DNA from: Gonapodya prolifera JEL478
Taxonomy: Eukaryota > Monoblepharomycota > Monoblepharidomycetes > Monoblepharidales > Gonapodyaceae
DNA: 64,000 bases
NCBI GenBank assembly: GCA_001574975.1
Contig: KQ965790.1
Span: forward strand, 7,676-71,675
Direction of reading: 5' to 3'
In this document: piece by piece, positions 38,991 to 50,409 of the stretch
Layout of the letters: every line of letters begins with the position of its first letter
Numbering within the stretch: the stretch's first letter is position 1
Notes under the pieces: generated by a model
Told to the model about the DNA's origin: nothing
Seen by the model: only the letters and a program-made list of their open reading frames with translations
Databases searched by the model: none
Position numbers and translations under genes: made by a program

Positions 38991-40295
38991 ATGACGGCGG
39001 TCATGACAACAAACCCGTTCGCGCTCCTCGATGACGACGACGATGGAGCTCAGGTTGTAGCCGCGCCCAAGCCGGCTGCGAAGGCCGCTGCTGCTGCTCC
39101 TGCTCCCGCTCCTGCCAAACAGGAATCTCGGGCAGACAAGGCTCCCAGAGAAGACCGCCCTAGGCGAGGTGGCTACGGAAGGAGAGGTGCTGGTGGAGCT
39201 GACAGTACGTTTCATCAAAGGCGTTGTGGCCGTCATTCGTATCCTCTTTGATTTCAATCCACTTCACTGATATCCCCTTCCCATTAGATCGAGACCGGAA
39301 CGTTCCACCTCGCCTTGCACGTCAGGAAAATGGCGAGGTCAGGGAGGGTGGCAACTTCGGTGACCGAGAGAATGGCCGTGGTGGATTCAGGGGTCGTGGA
39401 CGTGGATTCCCCAAGACTGATCGTGGCCGTGACGTTCGCGGGGGCTACCGTGGAAGAGGCCGACAATTCGACCGCCACAGTGCTACTGGCAGAGTGTGAG
39501 TATGTCTCCAGAATTATGACAATTCCCCGCTAACACACCTTGCCTTACCAAAGTGACAGCGACAAGCAAGAAGCGACTGGAGGATGGGGAGCCGTTGGTT
39601 CTGAGACTGACGGGTGAGAGTTCTTCGTCATTGTTTCCATTTTACCCATAATTACACGCATTCCAATTATCAGTGTGCCAGTGGAGTCACCTGTGGATCT
39701 CGCTCCTGCAGAGTCCAACACCGAGCAAGCAGCTGCCCCAGTCGAGCCTGAAGAGCCTGTTGAAAAGACTGCGGAACAGCTCGCCAGGGAGGAGGAGCTC
39801 CGCAAAGAGGAAGAGGAGCGCAAGAAGGAGGAGGAAGCTCTTGCCAAGCAGAAAACACTGGAGCAGTACATCGCAGAAAGGGACGCCCAGCGTGCCAGCC
39901 TTGAAAGTGTCGCTAAAGAAGACAGAGCCTTGAATGCTGGAGTCGACCCGAACCTCCTCAAGTCAAGCAAGAAGTTCGAGAGGAAGGCGGAGGAGGACAT
40001 CTTCTTTGCTGGAAAGGTACGCTTTCCCATATTTTTGTACTCGATAGTTATTGTCACATTCTTTGTCGATTAGACTAAGGCGACTGGAGCGAAACCCGCC
40101 GAAGCCAGGACCAAGGAGCAGAAGCAGGTTGTTGACATTGATTTCCGCTTCACTGAGGAACCTCGTCGTGGTCGCGGCCGGGGCGACCGCCCTGCATCTT
40201 CTGGACGTGGAAGGGGTGCGCAAGGTGGACGTGGCAGGGGCGACCGTGGAGGAGTCAACGTTGCGGACGCCAGCGCCTTTCCCAGCCTTAAGTAG
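38991..40295 (+). CDS. SERBP1/Stm1-family ribosome-associated RNA-binding protein
   Basis: Cytoplasmic factor that clamps the mRNA channel of idle 80S ribosomes. The start MTAVMTTNPFALLDDDDD matches the family N terminus (NPF-x-LLxDD); the second Met at 39003 is also possible. Then come an Ala/Pro stretch, PREDRPRRGGYGRRG, the first RGG block (RGGFRGRGRGF, RGGYRGRGRQFDRHSATG) and EATGGWGAVGSETDG. A charged helix (AREEELRKEEEERKKEEEA) and TLEQYIAERDAQRASLES form the HABP4_PAI-RBP1 core. A second RGG block (RRGRGRGDRPASSGRGRGAQ) precedes the conserved end VNVADASAFPSLK. Five exons were read. It is followed by a large HEAT-like gene on the same strand after about 250 bp. Confidence 0.9.
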
Positions 40296-40544
40296 ACCCC
40301 GGGAGTTTCAATCGGGAGAAATCGCCAAGCCTTTGGTGCTGAGAGGCGTCAAATGGACTTTGTCAGACTTTGCTCCGGCTTAGCGTAGATACTTTGGATT
40401 TGCGAGAAAAAAATGCGCTTTCATTGACACTTCCCTTTTTGAATCGAAGTCCGTCAGTACGGGTTTGGGGAACGGCCGGGTGGGGGGGGGGAGCCGCATT
40501 CGTATTTCCCACCACAAACCGGTGACTGAACAAACCACTGCAAA

Positions 40545-43500
40545 ATGCAGCGGCGACCGCACTCGGCGGCTCCCTTTCAAATCCGGCAGGAATCCAGACC
40601 GGAGCTCACTGGCTGGTTTAAAACAGCAAAGAGTTTCCTTGCGAGCGGCAATCGGGACTTGTTTCCGTTGGACGAGCGGGCAGGAAATATCAACAGCACA
40701 AATACGAAACCCCAGCTGGAGGCAAGCAATGAAATAGCTCTGTACGGGGCGATTGTTGCTGCTCCACAAGTGTTCTTGCTGGAATCGAACTTTCAATCCC
40801 AATTTGAAGATGTTTTGGAGACAGCTGTCGTTCATGTCGCAGTTCAGTTAACTGCGAACCTTGGCCACTGGTCCGATACCGTTCGTTCGCAATGCGTTGC
40901 GCAGCTCCTAAAGCTGGGCGAGATTCTCGATACTGGCACACGCTCCTCGACGAATCAACAAATGAAAGCAACAGAGGCGATTCGGGTCGCATTTCAAGTT
41001 GATGATCAAGGTGAATTTTTTCTCGTACGTTAGGCTGCCTTGATGACAATCACTTAAAGGTTGAACAGGATTTCAGGATGCCGTACATAAATTATTTGGA
41101 TTCGTCGCCCCTTCGCTTTCAAGCATGGCTGTTTCCTTGGTCGCCGCTTTGGAGTGCTTTTACTCGCACTCAGATCAAAGTGTTCGGAGCGTTTGTGTGG
41201 CAGCTCTCACGGAACTCATATTCCAGAACCAAAGAAACTTTGTGGAAGAGGATCGGCTTGTGGCGGTGTGGAATTTATACTTCAGTCTTAACGGAATTGA
41301 CGGTAACGGACTTCGACAACCCGTCGACCGAATTGTAAACATATTCGTGAGAATCTGACATTGCTGGGTTCTTTCTCAATTCTCTCATAATTGGCTGTAG
41401 GCCTTGGGACTTCTCTCGCCACTCTACTGCCGAAATGACATTGCGCTTGCAAGGAACATAGTGATGGCACTATTGAAGCTCAATTTTAAGGTATGTTATG
41501 ATGCCTTTGCTTGACAGAAGCATGACGTAAACATTAGAGACTACCACTTTTCGTAGACGGACCGAGAGAAGTCTAAGATCAAAGACGCCCTGGTTGCTAT
41601 TTTCTCGAACCTTACCTCGTCTCGCAAGAACATCCCGAGGAACTCCTTTACCGCAGTGTCGGCGGTCACATCTCCGTCGGCAGAGGGTCCGGTTGGGCCA
41701 CATGGTGGAGCAGACCCGTTCAATCTCTATGACCTCTTTCTCTCCATACTCAACCCCAACGAAGAACAAGCCTACGATCTTCTTCCGTGGGCACTTGAAG
41801 CTTATACGAAAGCCCTGCTCTCTCTCGAGAGCCGCTCACTTCCGCTGAAAGAAAATGATGACATTTCATTTCTATTGCCATTCGTGCTGTCTCTGGCGAA
41901 CCACTTCCGTGCCGTGCCAGCCCTTGTGCGGTATGGTGCTTGCGTGTGTTTGCACACGGTCAGCGGCATGTGGCCTGGCTTAATGAAGCATCCGGATCTC
42001 TCGGACTGGCTGTGGGGTGTTGTGATTACAGGCGTTCTGGATACTGATTACTCCACGAGTTTTCTGTACTTCGAAATGTTGGAAACCTTGATTAAGACTG
42101 AATTTTCCTCCACCACCGAACTAATGGACATATTGAAGAATGCAAGAAGAGAAAGTGTCAGCAAGCTTGATTATGATTCACGTTTTCAGTCAAATTCAAG
42201 AACAACAGCTAACGACCATGGCGCTGGGTCTCATGACATACCTGCGAAGCTTGATGGATTTGGGAGCACCCGCCAAAAAAGATTGGTTGATTTTTTGGAA
42301 GCCATCATGACAAGGATTCCAAAAAGGCTATCGCCTCAACGGGGAGTGCAAGATTCTACATATTCCAAGTGGGTTCATCGGCTCGCAAATTCTCTGGACT
42401 ATGTTCCCGGTGTCCAAAAGCTGCGAATCTTGGACTTGATTAAGGTGTGGGGAGCAAGTGCTTCCAAGGTGGGCTCCAGTTTCCCTCTCACATTTTCAAA
42501 TAACGAAGCCTATCTCGATGCAGGCAAATAAGTTCTTGTTCCAGGCTCTTGCACCCCTGTTGTCACATGACGATGTTGAGGTTCAGTGTTCAGCCATCGA
42601 TGTGATGAGGTCTTTAGTGTCCACACTTGGAGATGGCGTCGAGTCCAATGAACTTGAATTCTTGTGGCAACGCGCTAAGATACTGGCTACCCTTCACACC
42701 AAACTGGAGCTACTTCAGAAGTTCTTGGATCTGTTCGTCAAACTGCTTGTTAATAAATTGTTGCCGGAAACTCGCAAAGACGTGAGTCAGCGGGAAAGTT
42801 TTGTATTTATCGCGCCACCAAAAGTTGTTTTTAACGTGTAATTCGATGTTATGAAGATGTTGAACGTACTCTTCTCCTTGGTATTTCACTCTGAGGAAAC
42901 AATTCGAAATCAAGTGTACGATCTGCTTGGTGGAGTGGGATTCTCGTTTTGGAAGGCGAGTGGTATGATGAATACATCATTGGGAATACTGGTTTTATGT
43001 CTGGGAGACATGTGCAAAGAAAAGTGAGGTTTGCTCGTAAGCTTGGTTGATAATATCTCTTAAGAAGACCCACCACAACCTAGCGTGGCTATTGCTGCAA
43101 AATATTTGCTCACACACCTGTCAAACGTTACTACGACGAAAACTTTCAACGGCGTGCTTAATGCGTTGGCCTCGGCAACCATATCCTACACCTCAAATGA
43201 TCTAGTCCGTTACTTTGATGAGCTCGGCAACTCCTTTTTCACCGAAAGGAGTGAATGTCGGAACCTTGTTGACGCGATAATTGATCCGAACCTCGGGGAC
43301 GCATTTTGGCGATTTTGGATGGGTGATGTCCAGGACAACCAATTGGCACACCCTGACGAGTACAACTTCTCGAAGATATTCATACATGCTCCCTTTTGGG
43401 TTCCAATACTGTTTACAAAGCTTGGTGTCCCGCCCCTACCCCTCTCCGGAGTGCGTAAGCTGTGATTACCATTCTCAGGATGCGCTCACCTCATTTTTTT

Positions 43501-46500
43501 TCAAGAACGATGATGGGCGAAGTCGGGAGACAATTCCCTCGTCAATAGCGTCGAAAAGGCGCTGGCATATGTCTTATGTATCTTGTGTCCTTCCATGTAC
43601 CGGAATTCCCGATCCGATGGTCCGCAGGTCTGCATATATGGTTGATCCTCTTGATTCGGTAACTCACAACTTGTTGAACTTTCAGGTCCGCGTGTGCAGT
43701 CGTTATTCGTTGTTGCTTCCGGTACACAACCCTACGGCCAGCAATATTGCGTAGTCTGTTACACTATATACAAGCGCAAATGGTGGTGCACAAACAATGG
43801 ACTTATCAACTGTTAGTAACGTCGCTCCTTGCCCTACAAGAATTCACACCATTTCTCAATCCCTTAGATCGGCTCTGGACCTTCTCAAATCTCTTATCCG
43901 ATTGAAAATGCCGATTATTTCATCTGCAGTTCTCACATTTTATTTAGATCTTGCACTGGATCTTGCAGCAAACTCCCCAGTTGCGTCGGTGAAGTTAGGG
44001 GCACTTGAGTTTGTCGAGTCTTCCATTCTTGTTTTTCCTCGAGCCATGGAGCAGCGACTAAACCAGACACGAGACATCGTCCGCGTTATGTTGGTGGACG
44101 CAAATCCGAGTATTGCGCAAGGAGCGTTTCGAGTGTTCCCATTGATATTCTCGAGTGTTCGGGACGCTGCAATGGCGTCGGAGTTTTTGGAATATTTGCG
44201 GGGAGAAGTTCGGTCGGTCACAGTTGGCGCCGCTGAACGCGCAGGAGACCCCTTAGTGGCAAAATTAAACGTAGGCGGGCGTACTCGTAAGTACTGTGAT
44301 CTTAATATTGATCGCGACAGTATTGTTTCCCCCTGATAAATTTCAGGTGTGTTGCGTGCCAGCATTCTCTCTATCGGTGCTCTCGCACATAAATCAACAG
44401 GCTCGGCGTCTGCTCAGGAGCTCTTGCTGTTCTTGAAGCACACTGATCCGATTTTACGAATGGCTGCAGTGCAATCTTTGTGGGCTTTGGTGGGGGCCGC
44501 AAAATCTCTTAGACTATTTCTGAATCCCATGCTAATACCTTGACTTTTTAGGTTCCACAAATTGACGAAATAGAAGCGTCTGTGGTGCAATGGACTCTTT
44601 TAGCCCTTTATGCTGATCCATGTCTTGGAGTCAGGCTTGCCTTCACTTTGCGTTTGAGGAAAATACCTTCTCCCCAGGAAGCCTTGAAGAAGATAGTGAC
44701 TCCGCACAACGAAGATGCTCCTGGGTTAGCAACTGAAGCGTGAGTTCGTTTTAATTTTGGATTTCGCTGTGCTCGCATTTCAACGACTTTCTCAGAAAAT
44801 GGGAAGATCTACTCAAAGATGATGCAGAGATTAAGGGAACTTATAAAGAAATGACGGAAATCGGTGCAGATTTGGAGAACTTGTTGATTCACCCGACTGG
44901 CCCTCTCCAACTTGTGAGTGTCTTTTACAAGTTGCTAAAATTCGTCTCAATCCGTAGCTTCTTACTCCAGCTTCCTGAAGATGACGGTTTCAACCTTCCA
45001 GAAGTATCCGAAAAGCTCATGCAACGAATAAAGATCTTGTCGCGAACTCTCGCTAATAACGTTCCTCCTGTACGGGAATCGGAAGTGATATACTTCTTGC
45101 AAGACCTTCAAAAGAATCCCCTGCTCCGAGTAAATTTTGTTGCCATCTGTTTCAATTGTCTGAGAGTTCTAACAGCTCCAAAAATAGGCTCCATCAGTCC
45201 TCGTGTTGTCGGAATTTTGTTGTCAACACGAATCCTCACAATTGCAGATAATTGAAGTAATCGTAAACCAACTGGGCACCGATATTTTGCCAGACAATCG
45301 CGTATTCATCGAAGCTTGCCTTGTCGGGGTCCGCAACATATCTGGTTTGTGTGCCGTTGTGGGTTCTTTCGTTCATCGTTGTTAATACAACCTTTCAGAG
45401 TTCATGCCCAGTCTATTCAAACAAGTAGTGGAGAAACTTATGAGCTCATCCGTTCCGAGTGAAGGGGAGCTTGTGGCCCTCTTGTATACTTTTGACTTCT
45501 TGCGTGACGTTTATCCTGGGAAGTCCAAGGAAATCGTTAGTCGCTGTAATCGGGTGATTGTCAGCGGTCGCTACAGTCAAAGGAAGCGGTTGTATGCTGT
45601 TTACTTAGCAGCAGAGGCGTCGCTTATCACTGGAGGGGACGATCTCGTGCAGACACTTGACTCCGTACAAACATTCATCGGGCAGGCCGATGACGAAGAG
45701 ACCCGAAAGAAGATATTCTCGTGTCTTGGAAGAGTAATGAGCCATCAGGGAGCGAAACATAGTGTCTTCAAACAGCTCCTGACAAGTGCAAAGAGGGTAA
45801 GTTGATATTTTCACCTCTTTGTTGCACGCTTATGATGCTCCCAATTGTTAGGATACCAAAGCAAGATCAGAAAATGCACGATTAAGGTCAATGAATGTTT
45901 TCCGACTTTTCATAAAGTACCTTAATCCGGAGGAAGCCGTGTGGTTTGCTTTGATGTTTATGATTGACAATGAGACCAATGTGTGTATGTCGCCTTTCAG
46001 AAGGTTATAAGAGTCTAATGCTCCTGATCTCGTCTCAGATCCAGTCTAAGGCGAAAGATTTAGTCATTCAAGAAGGATTGGCAGATTTTCTGATTGAAAG
46101 CACTAAGGCACCGTCGCGGGTAAGATTTCACTCTATTGTAAGTATTTAGCGTCGAATGACCTTTTTATGAAGGCTCCTGCAGTGCTTGGTCAATTTCCTT
46201 CTACAATGATGTTGAACGATTTTCGCAAGAAGGGTGAAACTGTACGTCGGAACTGCGCTGCTGATCTTCAAACTTCTCGTTGGCCTGACTCGTCCATTGA
46301 CAAGATTGTTTCGGTGCCACTGGACGATCAAGACAACCTTAACGCTATATACTTCGCGTCAGATCGGCGACTGAAATTTAGCAAGGTCTTTGGAGTATCG
46401 AAGACCCTTTCTTCGACGTTAAACGTCAAGCCCATAACATCACTACTGCACTTTATTGAAGAGAGGCTAGCTAAAATTGAGGATCATCCACCCGAAGTGG

Positions 46501-48208
46501 TTGCCGCACGAGAATCGGTAAATGGTGTCCAGTGCTTGCTGGAGGAAACTACATGCTGATCTCAAGGGGATCATATCCAGCTTTACCTTCTCGACATCAC
46601 ATCGCTTGTCAAAGAATTTGTCAAACGCTACACTTCAGTCTCGATCGAAATTGCGGACACAATGATGCAAGAGATAATGAATTGTGAGTCGGTTTAAGCT
46701 CGGTGAAATCTCTCTTGGTGGAGCTAATTGAAGGTTTAGTTGCAAAAGATGGAACCGGCAGCACACAGAGTGAAGAGGTCCTCAATACGGAACTGGACTT
46801 TATTGTTCGACAGATACAAATGCTGTCAAACATTTTGTTTGTAATGGATGGTATGAAGGACATCAGCTCATTGAGCACTATTTCTATGCTAACTGGATTT
46901 GGGAAGGCTTGTCCGACAAAGTGCCACATTATGTCTCGCAACTTCTTGAATTCATACAAATGTGCCTTTCCAGGTGCGTTCGCGTTGAATATATGTGATG
47001 TGTATTGTCATTGAAATTCAAATTCAGTGCAGAAATAACTCGTGGGGACTTGTATGCGTCTCTGGAGAACTCCTTCTTTTTTTTCAACGAGCATGCCGAG
47101 ATTCCCATTGTTACAGAAGAGCAGTGAGCTTATCGAGATATGTCTTACGTTTGCGATCACCTGTGATTTGTGATCAAAGGTACACCACACTGGAAGAATT
47201 TCGACAACTGTCTGAGGCTGCTACAACAGAGATCATCAAATCAGGTAAAAGCGAGAAATTTATCGCGCTTGAATCTAAGCGGAATGAGATGAACGACGTC
47301 ATTGATGTAAACGTAAGTAGCCAAGTCCATCGAAGTACTATTTGTCAAAAGCAACTACTCGTGTCGCCCCAGACCGAACGTCTAAGACGCTTCACAACTG
47401 TGGCCCTTCAAGCGACCTTGGCATTTGGATTATACCATGCAGTCTCCCCACGTTAGTTTGATCATCACCGTTGGTGGCGGCAAAACCAGAAATTTTCTTT
47501 CGTCGTTTAGGTGTTACAGATGCTGACCTGGTACATGGTTTCACCTTTTTAATGAGTCTTCTCGACAACCCTCATCGTGGAATCAGAGCTTCTGCTGTCG
47601 ATTGTCTGTCAATGATCGTAGAGCGACAACTAGTCAAAATGGACAGCAGCCCGGCCCACCTCTTGAGTGTCATGAGCGATACCCTAGAAAATATGCTATC
47701 GAAATTTGATCAAGAAGACTCCGAACTTGACAGAAAGGTATGCGTCACTGATCAACCGAATGGTTCGTTTTCTAACCGTTGTCACAACGAGCGTAGAAAT
47801 CCGATATTGTCTTCCTTATTGCGCATTTTTGCCCTTACACGACTTCTAAAGATGTCAGATTGAAAGTCATTTCGCTTTTGGTAAATTTGTGGAGGGATCC
47901 GGATTCAGAAGTGCGAGCAACTTCAATCGATGCGATCGAAGAGCTTGGTCGCAAAGGCGTTCCTGAAGTACTCGAATCTTGGCGAATAGTGAAATCAGAA
48001 GACAGGGAACAGACTGATCTGTTGAAAGGTGATCCATCCTCGCATCGAACCTGATATGCGTTCAATATTAACGAACCGTGACGCAGACTTACTTCCAAGT
48101 CTCATACAGGAAGTATCTGCACTTATTGCGGACAGAGATTATCTGGACAAGGAAAGACTGCAGCAATTACTCAAATTTCCGTTCAAGAAAGGGTCATCAT
48201 CATTTTAG
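40545..48208 (+). CDS. Very large HEAT/ARM-repeat-like protein, unrecognised
   Basis: About 2000 aa spread over some twenty exons. I do not recognise the family. Start MQRRPHSAAPFQIRQESRPE. Most of it consists of amphipathic alpha-helical pairs of HEAT type, for example LECFYSHSDQSVRSVCVAAL, LFLSILNPNEEQAYDLLPWA, IVRVMLVDANPSIAQGAFRV, MLRASILSIGALAHKSTGSA, LLDNPHRGIRASAVDCLSMI and LVNLWRDPDSEVRATSIDAI. No signal peptide, membrane segment or catalytic motif was found. The last intron (GTGATC...GACGCAG) restores frame to end LLQLLKFPFKKGSSSF-like, TAG at 48206-48208. ORC5 converges on it, with 22 bp between stops. A huge cytosolic scaffold such as a FOCAD/RST1- or THADA-like protein is possible but not shown. 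Exon borders in 42.8-44.8 kb are approximate. Confidence 0.7.
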
Positions 48209-48230
48209 TCCGGTATATTGGGCCGAAATA

Positions 48231-50282
48231 TCATGTAAAGTCGATCAAGTATTTACCCATATCAAAGTTAACCTCTCTAGCAAGTCTCTGCGCGTAATCG
48301 TATGATATTGCACACCGACATCGCATGCTATCCAGACGATCAGATCCTGCGGATGTGAGGCGGAGAAGAAGGCGCAAGGAGAATAAAGTGGCGATCTAGA
48401 ACACTTAGTTTATTGCGCAGAAATTGAGCGCTTTAGATTATCAAGCTCACTTGTGTATCCACAGCGACCGAATCCTCTATTGAGGTGTCCAGGACAATGA
48501 AGAAAATGGCTTTCATTCGCTCAAGAGGGAATGCTTTCGGACCAAGGAGCTGCTGTCGGAGCTGCAATTCGACGGTAAATCCAAGTAAATGAGTTGAACG
48601 CGATTTGTCACACAGACCTTGCCCCTGGTCTCCTTGATTTGGAGGCCCTTTTTGCCCCGTTTCTCTTGTCGCCCTGCGGCCTCTTTAGAAAAAAGTTTGC
48701 GGTCGTATTTTGCGGGGTTGTAACTCGCCAAAAACGATGCAATTAAGAGAAATTTCGTGTGTCTTGGAAGTTGGATGTCGACTACGTTGAGCGCGCAAAC
48801 GTTCCTTTACAGCAGTCAATCCCAAAAAGGAAGCAAACGCGTACTCTGTCGTCCCGCTAATCCGGTGGTCCTTGATGGCCCAGGCGCTCGTAATGCCCAA
48901 CCAGATGAATCAAGACCAGAGATCTCTCGCAAGTAAAGTTTATCCAGAACGTCCTTGATAAAAGGCTGAATGTTTCGGTACAAACGAGTGCTATCTGTGG
49001 CCTTGACTGTGGGGTGTTTAAGTTTTTTTTCCGCGGCCCACAATGGATCTTAATTGAGTGAAACTCACTCTTGCCTTCCGTCACTGGTTCAACATACTTC
49101 CTCCATACGACATCTGCAACATGGACGATCTCAACAATGTTTCGGGTCGAGCTTCCAACCATGTCAATCAAGAGCCAAGCGAAACCGTCATGTAATGCTA
49201 CAAGATCAGGGTCTAATGGCGGTCGATAGCGTCGGAGAATCGCAACAAGGATCCCAGTGGGATATGGTGGGAAGTGTATCACACGTGGTAGGGGAGCGAA
49301 CAGTGGATCAACAAATGTCGTGGGTGGTGAAGCAGAGATAAGGATTGGTACAGTTGCCGTATTTTGATGAGGTGTCTGAAACAAGTTGCATAAGATGCAA
49401 GAAAGTGTGTATTCGTGCAATGTAAAGTCAGAACAAACATGGTTCCAATGTCGCTCCAAACGACTGTGTTCTTCGACGAAAGAATAAGTAAATGCAGTTG
49501 CTCACCAACTCAAAAATCCTCATAATCTGTGCTAGCAGCTGCGGATCCGCATCTCTGAGACGCTCTGCATGGTCAAAAACTAGAAACCTCGTTGCTCTGA
49601 GGAAGTGAAAGTCCTTGAGTCTGGACACTGGAGAATTCGTGATAGATCCAGAAATCTCATTGTAAATGCTACGCTTGAGATTATTCGTTTTCATCGATGC
49701 AGAAAGTAAGGGGTCTTCTGAGTTCGAAGAACATTCGATTCCAAAGTGTATTCTGGCATCATCGAATTCCCTCAATTTGTTGATGAAGTCCACAAGGGAG
49801 TCACATCGGTATGATCGTGCGTATCCATGTGTAGGATCCAACTCCGTGCCTGCCGTCCATGCCAAACCTCGTTCGCCAAAGTCTGCCCCTGCAGAGAGAA
49901 GTTGATCTATCAAGTGTTCAAATAGCAGTCTTGGTGAATGACACTCTAGGCAGTTTACAAATGCAACGAGTCCTTCGAGTTCGAAAGGCCGAAGGAGTGC
50001 ACGGAGAAGGGATGTCTTCCCAGTACCCGAGTCACCATACACAAAGAGAGAAGGAACCGATGAAACCGAGACCAATGTGCCGCCACGCTCTAACGTCGTG
50101 TTGGAGAAAGAGCTGCTCTTCGGAACTCGACGGATGGAGACGGATGAAAGATACGGTGTTTCAACAAGCATTGTCGAGAGGGCATCGATTTCACGGGATC
50201 GGCCAGGAAAATCAGCCTTGAGTGACGCTACATGCTGCGACCAGGCATCCTGAGCGGTATTTCCCGGCGATTGAGACTCCAT
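48231..50282 (-). CDS. ORC5: Origin recognition complex subunit 5 (ORC5)
   Basis: AAA+ subunit of ORC that helps load MCM at origins. N terminus MESQSPGNTAQDAWSQHVAS, then the sequence leading to Walker A (LFVYGDSGTGKTSLLRALLR). GLVAFVNCLECHSPRLLFEH follows, and Walker B lies in RFLVFDHAERLRDADPQL. A later exon gives RVIHFPPYPTGILVAILRRY and FAWLLIDMVGSSTRNIVEIV. The C-terminal winged-helix part is FLIASYLASYNPAKYDRKLF-like, then LLGPKAFPLERMKAIFFIVL. The final exon, after a TCTAG acceptor, gives IATLFSLRLLLRLTSAGSDR and ends VNFDMGKYLIDFT, matching the human ORC5 end. Start is the ATG at 50282. The stop is 22 bp from the stop of the convergent HEAT-like gene. Confidence 0.93.
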
Positions 50283-50409
50283 TCGTTCGGATCAATTCCA
50301 AAACTTTGCGAATCTTCCAATCATCACAGTAATATTACAGCAGCATTTTGCACAATTTTGCAGGAATATTTCAAGTAAGTGAACTGCATATTAAAATTGA
50401 AATTAAATA

